Shown here: positions 45,033 to 55,707 of the stretch, piece after piece
Position numbering within the stretch: the first letter of the stretch is position 1
Layout of the letters: the number at the start of each line of letters is the position of its first letter
Source of the DNA: Variovorax sp. S12S4
Lineage (GTDB): Bacteria; Pseudomonadota; Gammaproteobacteria; Burkholderiales; Burkholderiaceae_C
NCBI RefSeq assembly: GCF_023195515.1
Contig: NZ_JALPKR020000002.1
Location: forward strand, 2,395,001-2,459,000
Length of the DNA: 64,000 bases
Reading direction: 5' to 3'
Made by a program: the position numbers and the translations under genes
The notes under the pieces: generated by a model
The model's database searches: none
Seen by the model: the letters and a program-made list of their open reading frames with translations, nothing else
Told to the model about the DNA's origin: nothing

Positions 45033-46130
45033 ATGATCCGGGGCATGAAGACCGGCGAAGCAGCATCCGCTTGGCGACCTGCCCTCTGGGTTCGTGTCGC
45101 CGCTCTTGCTTTGGCTTTCGCGGCAATGAACAGCGCAGCGCAGCAATCCGCGCCCACGCGGCTGCGCGTGGTGGGCGGATTGGCCGGCCTGAACCAGTAC
45201 GCCCTCCACGAAGAGCGCTTCTGGGGCAAGGATCTGGCCCGCCTGAGCGGCGGCAAGTACACCGCGAGCATCGTTCCGTTCAACCAGGCCGGCGTGCCCG
45301 GGCAGGAAATGCTCAATCTCATGAGGTTGGGCGTCATCCCGTTCGGCACCGCCTTGCTCAGCCAGATCAGCAACGAGTATCCGGAAATCGGCACGCCAGA
45401 CATTGCCGGACTGAACCCCGACATGCCCTCCATGCGGCGGGTGATCGGCGCGTTCCGGCCTTATCTCGAAAAGACGCTGCGCGAGCGCCATGGCGTCGAG
45501 TTGCTGGCCGTGTATGTGTATCCGGCCCAGGTGATCTTCTGCAAGCAGCCCATGAAGCAGCTGTCCGACCTTTCGGGCCGGCGCGTGCGTGTCTCGGGCA
45601 CCACCCAGGCCGACTTCGTGCGCGCCCTCGGCGGCGTGCCGGTGTCCACCGAGTTCGCCGAGCTCATGGCCAACATGAGCTCGTCCAATACCGAATGCGC
45701 CATCACCGGCGCGATGTCCGGCAACACGCTGGGCCTGCACAAGGTCACCAGTTCGCTCTACACGATGCCCATCAACTGGGGCGTCGCGGTATTCGGCGCC
45801 AACACGGACGCATGGAACGCCCTTCCAGCGGATTTGAAGACCCTGTTGAAATCCGAGCTGCCCAAGCTCGAGGCCGCAGTCTGGGAAGAATCGGAGCGCG
45901 ACACCGGCAACGGCATTGCATGCAATACGGGCGCCGCCACCTGCGTGAAAGGTACCAAGGGCGCCATGGTCGAGGCACGTCCTTCCGCCACTGACGAACG
46001 CCGCCGGCGCGAAATATTCGCATCGAGCGTGCTGACTCGCTGGGTGCAGCGATGCGGAACCGTGTGCGCGGAGGTCTGGGACCAGACTGTCGGCCCGGTG
46101 GTGGGCATCAAGGCTCCCGTCGGGCAGTGA
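45033..46130 (+). CDS. TRAP-type (DctP) substrate-binding protein, orphan
   Basis: A 365-residue periplasmic binding protein. The signal peptide ends near AAMNSAAQQ. WGKDLARLSGGKYTASIVPF and GVPGQEMLNLMRLGVIPFG, then LSDLSGRRVRVSGTTQADF and PVSTEFAELMANMSSS are DctP strands with the conserved Arg that binds the carboxylate (RVRVSG). There is no DctQ/DctM permease nearby. Its stop overlaps the GTG of a membrane GGDEF-EAL protein (GTGA), so the two are translated together; it is likely a ligand-sensing subunit. Four cysteines near the C terminus (CNTGAATC, CGTVC) could form disulfides. Start ATG 45033 chosen; 45045 is also possible. Confidence 0.85.
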   Translation: MIRGMKTGEAASAWRPALWVRVAALALAFAAMNSAAQQSAPTRLRVVGGLAGLNQYALHEERFWGKDLARLSGGKYTASIVPFNQAGVPGQEMLNLMRLGVIPFGTALLSQISNEYPEIGTPDIAGLNPDMPSMRRVIGAFRPYLEKTLRERHGVELLAVYVYPAQVIFCKQPMKQLSDLSGRRVRVSGTTQADFVRALGGVPVSTEFAELMANMSSSNTECAITGAMSGNTLGLHKVTSSLYTMPINWGVAVFGANTDAWNALPADLKTLLKSELPKLEAAVWEESERDTGNGIACNTGAATCVKGTKGAMVEARPSATDERRRREIFASSVLTRWVQRCGTVCAEVWDQTVGPVVGIKAPVGQ

Positions 46131-49098
46131 ACAAGCTGCTGCCCCGCCGCATCACCGCCTTTATCTACGGCGTAGCGGCGCTGTTCCTGGCGGCCGTTCT
46201 CGCCATTGCCGCGTTCACGATGTGGCAGACCTACCAGAAGGCGATCTCCAACAACGAGAGCCAGGCCACGCGTTTCGTCGTCACCTCGGAAGCCGCGCTG
46301 AACCGGAGCCTGCTGGCCGTCGACATGCTGCTGGCGGGCATGGGCCAGTTCCTGCGGAACTCGAGCGAAGACACCGTGGCGGCCGACATCACGGCGCCCG
46401 AAACCGCGCAGTTGATCGAGACCATCGTTCGCCAGAGCCTTTTGGTCCGGTACGTGGCGATTCTCAATCCCGAGGGCGCGGTGGTCGCATCTTCCGACCG
46501 CCGCGGAGCGAAGCTCGCGCTGCAGCTGCCCCCGGGCTTCCTGAAGGAAATCCTGGGCCGGCCGGGGTCCATGCTCTCGGTCAGCGCGCCCACCGTGAGC
46601 CAGGCGACTTCGCAGCAGGTGCTGTATTTCGGGCGCGTGCTGCGGCTTGCGGACGGCGGCAAGATCGTGGCGGTTGCCGAAGTGCAGGTCTCCATGCTCA
46701 CCACCATTCTTGCGCAGGGAGCGAACATCAGGGGCTCGAGGTCACGCTGGAGCGCGAGTCGGGGGCCTTGCTGGCCAGCATGCCGCCGCGCGACGACCTC
46801 GCCGGCCGCAGCATCAGGCCGGCCATGACGGACCAAACCAGCGACGGCCGCCCACACCGGATGGTCGCGCGGCTCAGCGGCCTGCCGGCCATCGTCGTCG
46901 CACGGCCCACGCTGCATAGAAACCTGCTGATCGTCGCCGGTATTCCGCTCCAGCTCGCACTCGAGGATTGGCGCAGGGAACGCAATTCCATCCTGATCGT
47001 CGCGCTGGCTTTCACGCTGATGATTCTTGCGGTCGCCTATTTCGCCCGCGCGCAGCTGTTGCGGCAATGGCGTGCCCGCGCCGACCTGGTCCGCTCCAAG
47101 GCCACGCTGGACCAGGCGCTCGAATCCATGGCGGACGGCTTCGTGCTGCTCGATCCAGAAGGCCGCGTGATCACCTGGAACCGCCGCTTCGTCGATTACT
47201 TTCCCTGGGCGGAAAAGCTGCTTGCGCCGCAGGCGCCGTTCCAGCCCATCGACGAACAGAATTCCCGCGGCCTGCACGCGCACAGCGAGCAGGAGCTCGT
47301 CCTGCCGGGCGGGCAGGTGATCGTTGCCGTCAAGAGCCCGACGCCGGACGGCGGCCTGGTGTGCATCTACCGCGACATCACCGAAAAGAAGCGCCACGTT
47401 TCCGACATTCTCGAAGGCAAGGCGCAGCTGCAGGCCACGCTCGATGCACTGCCGGACGTGCTGCTGGAGGCGGGCATCGACGGCCGTTGCTACCGTTTTC
47501 ATTCACCGCGCCGGCCCAAGTCTTCGATCAAGGTGCGCGAGCCGGTCGGCAAGATGATGTCCGACCTGTTGCCGGCGAACGCCGCGGCCGAGGTGATGGT
47601 CGCGCTGCGCGATGCCTTCGAGTTCGGGTTTTCTTCGGGAAGGCAGTTCGAGACCCGGGTTCCCAAGGGCGTGGTGTGGTTCGAGATTTCGGTCTCGCGC
47701 AAGCTGGTGGGCGAAGGTGCGGACGCGCGGTTCATCGTCATCCTGCGGGACATCACCGAGAGCAAACTCGCCGCCCGCGAGATCGAGCACTTGGCCTTCT
47801 ACGACAACCTGACCGGCCTTCCCAATCGGCAGCTGTTGCTGCACCGGCTGCAGGCCGCGGTCGACTCGAACGTGCGCCGCTCGCGGCACGGTTCACTGCT
47901 GTTCCTTGACCTGGACGATTTCAAGACGCTCAACGACGCGCTCGGCCACGCCACGGGCGACGCGTTGCTCAAGCAGGTTGCACTCCGGCTTCAGGCCAGC
48001 CTGAGCGAAGGCGGCACGGTCGCGCGGCTGGGTGGCGACGAATTCGTGGTGCTGATCGAAAACCTCAGCGAAGACCCTTCGGTTGCCGCAATGCAGACCA
48101 ACGCGACCGGCGAAGCCATTCTGAGCGCGCTGGGCGAATCGTTCCAGCTCGAAGACCACGAGTACCACAGCACGTGCAGCATCGGCGCCGTGGTCTTCAG
48201 CACCGCCAACCAGTCGCTGGAAGACTTGCTCAAGCATGCGGGCATTGCCATGTACTACGCCAAGTCGGCGGGCGGCAATGCATTGCGTTTCTTCGAGACC
48301 GCAATGCAGACAGCCATCACGGCCCGCGCGACCTTGGAGAGCGAACTGCATGCGGCGCTGGCGGGCAATCAGTTCATCCTGCACTACCAGAGCCAAGTCA
48401 CGTCCGAAGGCCATATCGCAGGCGCGGAGGTGCTCATTCGCTGGCACCATCCGGAGCGCGGAATGGTGCCGCCCGGAGGCTTCATCGAGTTGGCCGAGGA
48501 AACCGGGCTGATCGTGCCCATCGGCTTGTGGGTGCTCGAGACGGCCTGCGTGCAGCTCGAACGCTGGAGCCACGACCCGAGGCGCCGGCACCTGCAGCTG
48601 GCGGTCAACGTCAGCGCGCGCCAGTTCCGCACCGCCGATTTCGCGGATCGCGTTCGCGATGTGCTGCGCAGGACCGGCGCAGACCCGACAAGACTGAAGC
48701 TCGAGCTCACCGAGAGCCTGCTGCAGGACAAGATGACGGAAACGGTCAGCAAGATGCAGCTGCTCGCGTCGATGGGCGTCCGCTTCTCGATGGACGACTT
48801 CGGCACCGGCTACTCGTCGCTGTCGTACATGACGCAACTTCCGCTGGACCAGATCAAGGTCGACAAGTTCTTTGTGCAGAGCATCGGCACAGACCCGAAG
48901 GTCGAACTGATCATCCAGGCCATCATCGGCATGGCGCGCAACCTCGAGCTTGAAATCGTGGCGGAGGGCGTCGAAACGCAACAGCAGTTCGAGTTTCTGC
49001 AGATGCACGGAAAGATGCTTTGCCAGGGGTACCTGTTCAGCAAGCCAGTGCCGCTTGAAGAGTTCGAAGCGCAGCTGGACGTTGCCATGGCGGACTGA
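46127..49098 (+). pseudogene. membrane GGDEF-EAL protein (c-di-GMP turnover), one frameshift
   Basis: The N-terminal helix (AFIYGVAALFLAAVLAIAAF) and a second one near 47000 (ILIVALAFTLMILAVAYF) enclose a Cache-like periplasmic domain. PAS-like domains (about 300-540) precede GGDEF and EAL domains. The GGDEF site is intact (RLGGDEFVVLIE). The EAL site reads EVLIRW for EALIRW, but LKLELTES and MDDFGTGYSSLSYM are present, so phosphodiesterase activity is plausible. The frame slips near 46728-46734 inside the periplasmic domain; one added base gives 990 residues (NIQGLEVTLERESG). GTG start overlaps the binding-protein stop. Confidence 0.88.
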
Positions 49099-49131
49099 GC
49101 GCACACCGCGCCCCATCGGAGTCCACATACG

Positions 49132-51533
49132 ATGCGTCTTCCGATTCCCGACCTGACGCGTTTCAGCTTGCGTTCCCGCCTCTCGGCGGGCGTTGTGGCC
49201 ATCGTGTTCCTGACCACCATAGGCATTTCCGCCGCCGCGCTTTATTTCATGAAGCGCAACATGCAGGCGACCATCGCCGAGGAACACTTCGAGCGGATCT
49301 CGGCCATTGCCGACGCGGTGGACCAGAAATTCCTGAGCCGCCGCACCTTGCTCAAGACCTTCGGCGACAGCGTCGAGAGCCGCAATTTCACAGGCGCCGA
49401 AAGGCTGCAGGACCTTGTCATGCAGCACAAGTCGCTCAAGGAGGCCTTCGACAACGTGGCCTTCATCGATGCGCAGGGCGAGATCGTGGCCAACATGAAC
49501 GGCGCGCAGCAGATCGGCAAGATCAACGTCAAGGACCGCGACTACTTCCAGAAGACAGTCGCGGGCAAGGCGGGCATGATCTCCCAGCCCTTCAAGAACC
49601 GCATCAGCGGGCTGGCGCAAGTTGCCATGACCGAACCCGTGCTGGACCGCGAGGGCAAGATCGCCTACCTCATCGTCGCCTTCATCACGCTCAGCGAGCA
49701 CAACTTCCTGGGCGAGCTTGCCAACGTGAAATTCGGCAAGAGCGGGTACATGTTCATCGTCAACACCAGCGGCATCATCGTCGACCATCCCGACCGGTCC
49801 CGGCTGCTCCAGCACATCGACGCGGACGGTATACGCAACGCCGCCGCCGACCGCGCCATTGCCGGATTCGAGGGCGCAGCCGAAGGGGTGAACCGCAGGG
49901 GCGTGCATGCCCTTTATGCGTTCAAGCACATCCGCCAGACCAACTGGGTGCTGGGCGCGATGTATCCGCGCCAGGAAGCCTTTGCTAAGGCGGAGCAGAT
50001 CGAGCGCTTTGCCTGGGCGGGGGCACTCCTGCTGACGCTGCTGGCCGGGGGCTCACCTTCATGAACGTGCGCTCGCAGCTCGCGCCGTTGTCGCGCCTGC
50101 GCGAACACATGCAGGTCTCGCGCGCGAACTCCGCCTACACGCCGCTGGAGGACGAGCCCGCCCGCGACGAAGTGGGCGATCTTTCGCAGACCTTCGACAC
50201 GCTCATGCGGGAGCGCCGGGCGGCCCAGGAGCGCGTCAAGTTGAGTGAAAGATTCCTGCGCGATGTGACCGACAACCTGCCGGCCGTGGTCGCTTATTTC
50301 GACAGCAACCAGCGCTGCCTTTTCGCGAACAAGGCGGGGCTGCGGATGCAAGGCAGAACCCAGGCGGACATCGGCCGCATGACCATGCGGGAGTCGCTGC
50401 CGGACGCGGTCTACCGGCAACTGGCACCGCAGGTTGCCAAGGCGCTCCAGGGAACGCCCACGCGCACCGAAGGAACCTATGACCGCAAGGGCAAGGAAGG
50501 CTTCTTCGAATGCCACCTGTTGCCCGACGTTCGCGACGACGGCGTGGTGGGCTACTACGTGATGACCTTCGACATCACCGAGCGCAAGCACGCCGAGATG
50601 CGAAGCGCCGACAGCGAACGGCGCCTGCGCGGGCTCACCGACAACGTGCCGGCGCTCCTGACCGAACTCGATCTCGACGAGCGCGTGGTCTTCTGCAACG
50701 GCAGATACCTGGCGTGGCTCGGCATCGAGCCGGCATCGATGATGAACCGGCACATCCGCGAGACCGTGGGCGAGGCCCACTACGAGGTGCGCAAGCCGCT
50801 TCTGGCGCGTGCCTTCGCGGGCGAGGTGGTGTCGTTCGAACAGACGGCCCAGCTGCTGATCGGCGAGCGGACCCTGCAGACGACCTACTTGCCGCACCGG
50901 GACGCCGAGGGTTCAGTCGTCGGGTTGTATGTGCTTTCGCACGACGTCACCGACCTGAAGCAGAAGCAGAGGCAGCTCGATGTCCTTGCGCGGGAGGATG
51001 CGCTCACGGGCTTGCCCAACCGCCGTTCGTTCGAAGAACATGCGCGCGAGGCCATGGCCAGGTCGCGGCGCTCGGGAAAGCCGGTGTGCCTGCTGTTCCT
51101 GGACATCGACTACTTCAAGTCGATCAACGATTCGCTGGGCCACGCGGCCGGCGACGCGGTGCTCAGGGAGTTCGGCCGCCGGCTCAAGGAAAGCGTGCGC
51201 GAAACCGACATGCCGGCGCGCTACGCCGGCGACGAGTTCGTGATCCTTCTCGAGGGAGTCAATGGACTTGCAGAGGCTGGGATCGTCGCGGAGAAGGTGC
51301 TTGCCGCAATGCGGCCGGCGTTCCACCTCTCCAGCCGCACCCTGCAGGCGACCGCCAGCATCGGCGTCGCAATCGCGGAGGAAGACGAGGATCTGCCGTC
51401 CTTGTTCATGCGCGCCGACGCGGCCCTTTACGCGGCCAAGAAAGAGGGAAAGAACCGTTTCATGATGGCAGAGCCGCGGACCAGGGCTTCGGACAGCGCG
51501 CCATGGTCCCGCCAGGAACCTTCCAGCGCCTGA
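49132..51533 (+). pseudogene. Cache-HAMP-PAS-PAS-GGDEF diguanylate cyclase, one frameshift
   Basis: A helix (SAGVVAIVFLTTIGISAAAL) and a second near the break flank a double-Cache periplasmic sensor (DRDYFQKTVAGKAGMIS, GKSGYMFIVNTSGIIVDHP). At 50047-50051 the G run lacks one base; with it the frame continues LTFMNVRSQLAPLSRL into a HAMP-like region, two PAS domains (TDNLPAVVAYFDSNQRCLFA; TDNVPALLTELDLDERVVFC) and a GGDEF domain whose site is YAGDEFVILLE. AGDEF variants are known to be active. Corrected length is 800 residues. It begins 33 bases after the GGDEF-EAL gene, in the same operon. Confidence 0.88.
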
Positions 51534-51738
51534 CGCCGCCGCGGCTGGCCCGGCCGGGCGCAATCTGGTCCTTGTCCTACGCGAAAAGTACCTGTTGCTG
51601 CCCTAAATTGGCGGCACCTGCCGCATTGGCAGCCACGAGGTTCGGGCGCTGCAACCCGGGAGTTCGGCATCAGCCGCAAGAAAAGCGGGAGCCCGCATGC
51701 CGTTGCACCGATGCACGGCCACTGGAGGAAGAAGAGCA

Positions 51739-53655
51739 ATGGCAGATCACGGCGGTGGGAGTGCACCTCTGAATCAACGCACTCTGGCCGACGCCGATTT
51801 CCGGCTGATGGTCGAGTCGGTCTCGGACTATTCCATCATCGTGCTGGACCCCGGGGGCATCGTCATCAGCTGGAACGATGGCGCGCGAAAGCTCAAGGGG
51901 TATGACGCCGCGGAAGCGATCGGGCGGCACTTTTCTCTTTTCTACCCGAGCGAGCTGCTGGAGCAGAACCAGCCCGACCGCGCGCTGGAAACCGTGCGCC
52001 AGGCAGGCCGCATGGAAGAAGAAGGCTGGCGGCTCCGCAAGGACGGCACGCGCTTCTGGGCCAGCGTGGTCATCACGCAAATCATCGGCGCCAATGGGGA
52101 AATCCGCGGCTTCTCGATGATCACCAGAGACCTCAGCGAGCGCCGCCGCCAGGACGAGATGCTGCGCATGAGCGAGGAGCGCTTCCGGCTGCTGGTCGAG
52201 GGCGTGAAGGACTATGCGATCTTCATGCTCGACCCCGGCGGCCACATCGTGAGCTGGAACCTGGGCGCGCAAAAGAACAAGGGCTACGAGGCGTCGGAGA
52301 TCATCGGCCAGCACTTCTCGGTGTTCTATCCGCCCGAGATTGCCGCAATCGGCTGGCCCGAGCAGGAATTGCGCAACGCGCTGCGCGACGGACGCTTCGA
52401 GGACGAAGGCTGGCGCATCCGCAAGGACGGCAGCCGCTTCTGGGCCAGCGTGGTCATTACCGCGCTGCACGACGCCACCGGGCGGCACCGGGGCTTTGCC
52501 AAGGTCACGCGCGACCTGACCGAGCGGCGCCGCGTGACCGCGCTCGAAGACGAAGGGCGCCGCGTTACCAACTTCCTGGCAATGCTCGGGCACGAGCTGC
52601 GCAATCCGCTGGCGCCGATTTCGAATGCGCTCGAGCTGCTGAAGCGCGAGAAAACGGAATCGGCGGTCATCGCCCACACCCGCGACATCATCGGCCGGCA
52701 GCTCAGGCAGATGACGCGGCTGGTGGACGACCTGCTCGACGTGGGCCGCATCACGAGCGGCAAGATCCACCTGGAGAGCAAGCCGGTTCGCTTGCGCGAC
52801 GCCATCGCCGAGGCCGCCGAGGCGGTGCGGCCGCTGATCGAGAGCAAGTCGCAGACGCTGCACCTGCAATATCAGGAGGCCGATCCCTGGATATCGGGAG
52901 ACCGTGCGCGGCTCATCCAGATCGTCAGCAACCTGATTCACAACGCCGCGAAGTTCACCCACAACAGCGGCAACGTCCATGTCTCTCTCTCGCAGGTTGG
53001 CGAGGATGCCGACATCAGCGTGCGCGACGACGGCCCCGGCATACCGCCCAAGGACCTGCAGCGGATCTTCGACCTGTTCGTTCAGGGCGAGCAGAACATG
53101 GCAAGGTCGCAGGGCGGCCTGGGCCTGGGGCTCAGCCTCGTGCAGCAGTTGACGACGCTGCACGGCGGCCGGGTGAGTGCGTTCAGCACCGGCCGGCCGG
53201 GCGAAGGCAGCGAGTTCGTGGTGCAGTTCCAGACGACCCAGCCGCCGATTGCCACGCTGGAAGCCGAGCCGCGGCCCGTGGGCGAGCAGCGCGTGCTGGT
53301 GGTGGACGACAACGTGGACGCGGCCGAAACCATGGCGCTGCTGCTGGAGGCGCTGGGCTACAAGTCCAGCGTTGCGCATGGCGGCCTGCCAGCCATCGAG
53401 GCGGTGAAGGCGCAAGACCCCGACGTGGTGCTGCTGGACATCGGCCTGCCCGACCTGAACGGACATGAAGTCGCCAGGCGCCTGCGGGCCGAGATGATCA
53501 ACCCGCCGCCGCTGATTGCCATTACCGGCTACGGCCAGGCCAGCGACCGGGACACCAGCCTCGAGGCGGGCTTTCGCGCGCACCTGACGAAGCCCGTGGA
53601 CGTCGACAAGCTGACCGCGCTGCTCGAGCAACTGCTCGAGTCGCCCCGCGCCTAG
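51739..53655 (+). CDS. PAS-PAS hybrid sensor histidine kinase
   Basis: A 638-residue cytoplasmic kinase. Two tandem PAS domains of similar sequence (DYSIIVLDPGGIVISWN and DYAIFMLDPGGHIVSWN), a HisKA domain with LAMLGHELRNPLAPI (phospho-acceptor His), a HATPase_c domain (QIVSNLIHNAAKFT; VRDDGPGIP; GGLGLGLSLV), then a C-terminal receiver (VLVVDDNVDAAE, Asp in VVLLDIGLPDLNG, Lys in HLTKP). No output domain: it probably passes phosphate to a separate regulator. Start at MADHGGG with GAGGAAG upstream. It lies 205 bases after the cyclase gene, and its stop overlaps nadE by four bases. Confidence 0.92.
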   Translation: MADHGGGSAPLNQRTLADADFRLMVESVSDYSIIVLDPGGIVISWNDGARKLKGYDAAEAIGRHFSLFYPSELLEQNQPDRALETVRQAGRMEEEGWRLRKDGTRFWASVVITQIIGANGEIRGFSMITRDLSERRRQDEMLRMSEERFRLLVEGVKDYAIFMLDPGGHIVSWNLGAQKNKGYEASEIIGQHFSVFYPPEIAAIGWPEQELRNALRDGRFEDEGWRIRKDGSRFWASVVITALHDATGRHRGFAKVTRDLTERRRVTALEDEGRRVTNFLAMLGHELRNPLAPISNALELLKREKTESAVIAHTRDIIGRQLRQMTRLVDDLLDVGRITSGKIHLESKPVRLRDAIAEAAEAVRPLIESKSQTLHLQYQEADPWISGDRARLIQIVSNLIHNAAKFTHNSGNVHVSLSQVGEDADISVRDDGPGIPPKDLQRIFDLFVQGEQNMARSQGGLGLGLSLVQQLTTLHGGRVSAFSTGRPGEGSEFVVQFQTTQPPIATLEAEPRPVGEQRVLVVDDNVDAAETMALLLEALGYKSSVAHGGLPAIEAVKAQDPDVVLLDIGLPDLNGHEVARRLRAEMINPPPLIAITGYGQASDRDTSLEAGFRAHLTKPVDVDKLTALLEQLLESPRA

Positions 53656-54500
53656 GCCGGGAGCGGCGGCTCCACGGGCAGCGCCCGCTTGTGGGCGCTC
53701 TTGCGGTGCGTTGAAAGAATGATCTCGCGTGCCGCCGCGGACACCGGCTTGCCCTCGAGGAAATCGTCGATCTGCTCGTAGCTCACGCCGAACGCATCTT
53801 CGTCGGGCTTTTGCGGCACCAGCGATTCGAGGTCGGCGGTCGGCACCTTGAACACCAGCGCGTCGGGCGCGCCGAGCTGTTGTGCGAGCGCGCCGCGCCG
53901 CTTGTTTAGGCCGGTGAGCGGCGTCACGTCGGCTGCGCCGTCGCCGAACTTGGTGAAGAAGCCCATCAACGCCTCGGCCGCGTGGTCCGTGCCGATGACG
54001 ATGCCGTCGTGCGCGCCGGCCACCGCGAACTGCGCAATCATGCGCTGGCGCGCCTTGATGTTGCCGAGCACGAAGTCTTCATGCGCCGCGTCGCGGAACA
54101 CCAGATCGCCGGCCTTCAGCGCGGCGAGCATGCCGTCCGCCGCGGGCCGGATGTCGACGGTGAGGGTGCGGTCTGGATTGATTACCTCGAGCGAGCGCTG
54201 CGCCTCGGCCTCGTCCTTCTGCACGCCGTAGGGCAGCCGCATGGCAATGAAGGTGGCGTCCCGGCCTTCGGCGCGCAGCCGTTCCACCGCGCGTTGCGCA
54301 AGGCATCCGGCCACCAGCGAATCGACGCCGCCGCTGATGCCCAGCACCAGCGACTTCAGGCCCGTGCCGCGCAGGTAGCCGGCCAGAAAGCCGATGCGCC
54401 GCTCGACTTCGTGTGCGGCGTCGAACACCGGCGCCACGTGCAGCGCGGCAATGATCTCGCGCTGCAAAGCGTCCACGGGGGCAAGTTCATCTGCATTCAT
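53652..54500 (-). CDS. nadE: ammonia-dependent NAD synthetase
   Basis: A 282-residue enzyme that amidates deamido-NAD to NAD. LVLGISGGVDSLVAGCLA is the PP-loop ATP site, RLPYGVQKDEAEAQ and GNIKARQRM, then GTDHAAEALMGFFTKFGDG are NadE signatures. There is no glutaminase domain, so ammonia is the nitrogen source. Start MNADELAP chosen; an ATG seven codons upstream has no better ribosome site. It is the end of a leftward pldA-nadE pair and convergent with the hybrid kinase. Confidence 0.95.
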   Translation of the reverse strand: MNADELAPVDALQREIIAALHVAPVFDAAHEVERRIGFLAGYLRGTGLKSLVLGISGGVDSLVAGCLAQRAVERLRAEGRDATFIAMRLPYGVQKDEAEAQRSLEVINPDRTLTVDIRPAADGMLAALKAGDLVFRDAAHEDFVLGNIKARQRMIAQFAVAGAHDGIVIGTDHAAEALMGFFTKFGDGAADVTPLTGLNKRRGALAQQLGAPDALVFKVPTADLESLVPQKPDEDAFGVSYEQIDDFLEGKPVSAAAREIILSTHRKSAHKRALPVEPPLPA

Positions 54501-54534
54501 GACACGAACCTTTCTGTGCATTCATCGGGGCGAA

Positions 54535-55707
54535 TTAAAAGTCCACCAGGCTCAGGCCAATGCTCAGCACGGTGCGCTTCCGGTTGTAGTCCACCAGCGT
54601 GTCGCCGTAGCCATGGAACAGCTGCGTGTGGAAACGCAGGTTGCTGGTGGTCGGGTCGCCGATGGCTTTCAGCCACTCGAGCCGCACCGAGCCGCGTCCG
54701 CTGTCGCGCAGGTTGTTGCGCACGGTGAGGGCCAGCGTGTTGTCGCGGTTGAAGTTCCAGCGGCCCGTGACCTCGGCGCGGCCGATGTAGCTGGAGATGT
54801 CGGGGTTGTCGTCCTTTGCCACGCTTTCCGACAGTCGTTGCCAGACGCGCCCGGTGATGCTGAAGCGGTCGTCGAGCTCGGCGCCGCCCATCAGGTAGAC
54901 GCGGTTCCAGCTGCGCGACAGCGGCAGGCTCTGGCCGTTCGACTGGTGCACCAGGCCCACGCCCGCATAGCGCCAGCGCCAGCCACCGGGCAGCCTGAAG
55001 TCGAGCGGGTAGACATACATCATCTCGGGCTCGTGGTCGGTGGTGCGGAACGGCCGCGAGATCGAGCCGTTGAACAGCTGCCACGTCGACTGCTGCGAAT
55101 ACGCAAACCAGAGCGAGTCTTTCTTGATCGGGTCGTTCTGCGTGAGCAGGCCCTGCGCAATCTTGGTACGCACCGAAAGGCCGATGCGCATTTCATTGGC
55201 CTGGTAGTCCACCGGCGAGGCGGTGTGGCCTTCGGACGGCGACGTGGGCGTGTCGGGCTTGCTGGTGGCGGCCGAGGCCGACACGTTCAGCGGCCGGTAG
55301 CCGCGGAACACGAAGGTGCCGCAGTCGCTGCCGTTTTCCAGCTCCCAGAAGCGCGACAGCGCGGAATACTGCCGGTCGCGGCAGCCCTCGCTGGTGGCGA
55401 CCGACACCACGCGCGTGGCCGGCACGGAACCGTCCACCGGCGGCGCCGGCTGGGTACTTGCCAACACCGGCGGCGCCACGGGCACCGACACCGAAGGCAG
55501 CGTCTGCTGCTGCGCCCAGCGGTCGAAGCAGGCCAGCCGGGCTTCGTTGCTGTTGCCCAGTGCAGCGCACTGCTGCCAGGTCAGTTGGGCATCGGCCAGC
55601 GGGCTGGAAGGTTTTTCCACCGCTTGTGCGCTGGCCAGCGACGACGCAAAGAGGCCGGGCGCCAGAAGGCTCGCGGCAAGGGTGGTGCGTAGATGGAGTG
55701 GATTCAT
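54535..55707 (-). CDS. pldA: outer membrane phospholipase A1
   Basis: A 390-residue outer-membrane beta barrel. Signal peptide MNPLHLRTTLAASLLAPG...SLASAQA. A 110-residue periplasmic N-terminal part includes QQCAALGNSNEARLACFDRW. The barrel holds the active site VGLVHQSNGQSLPLSRSWNR, where His and Ser of H-x-S-N-G and Asn form the catalytic set of PldA. It hydrolyses phospholipids that have moved to the outer leaflet. The protein ends in LSLVDF, with a C-terminal Phe typical of barrel proteins. The frame is open far upstream but that is chance; ATG at 55707 starts the signal peptide. Confidence 0.93.
   Translation of the reverse strand: MNPLHLRTTLAASLLAPGLFASSLASAQAVEKPSSPLADAQLTWQQCAALGNSNEARLACFDRWAQQQTLPSVSVPVAPPVLASTQPAPPVDGSVPATRVVSVATSEGCRDRQYSALSRFWELENGSDCGTFVFRGYRPLNVSASAATSKPDTPTSPSEGHTASPVDYQANEMRIGLSVRTKIAQGLLTQNDPIKKDSLWFAYSQQSTWQLFNGSISRPFRTTDHEPEMMYVYPLDFRLPGGWRWRYAGVGLVHQSNGQSLPLSRSWNRVYLMGGAELDDRFSITGRVWQRLSESVAKDDNPDISSYIGRAEVTGRWNFNRDNTLALTVRNNLRDSGRGSVRLEWLKAIGDPTTSNLRFHTQLFHGYGDTLVDYNRKRTVLSIGLSLVDF

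Noticed and set aside
43968..45740. A 590-residue LysR with a long N-terminal part.
   Set aside because: The extra part is antisense to the TRAP-type binding protein; the helix-turn-helix begins right after the ATG at 44876.
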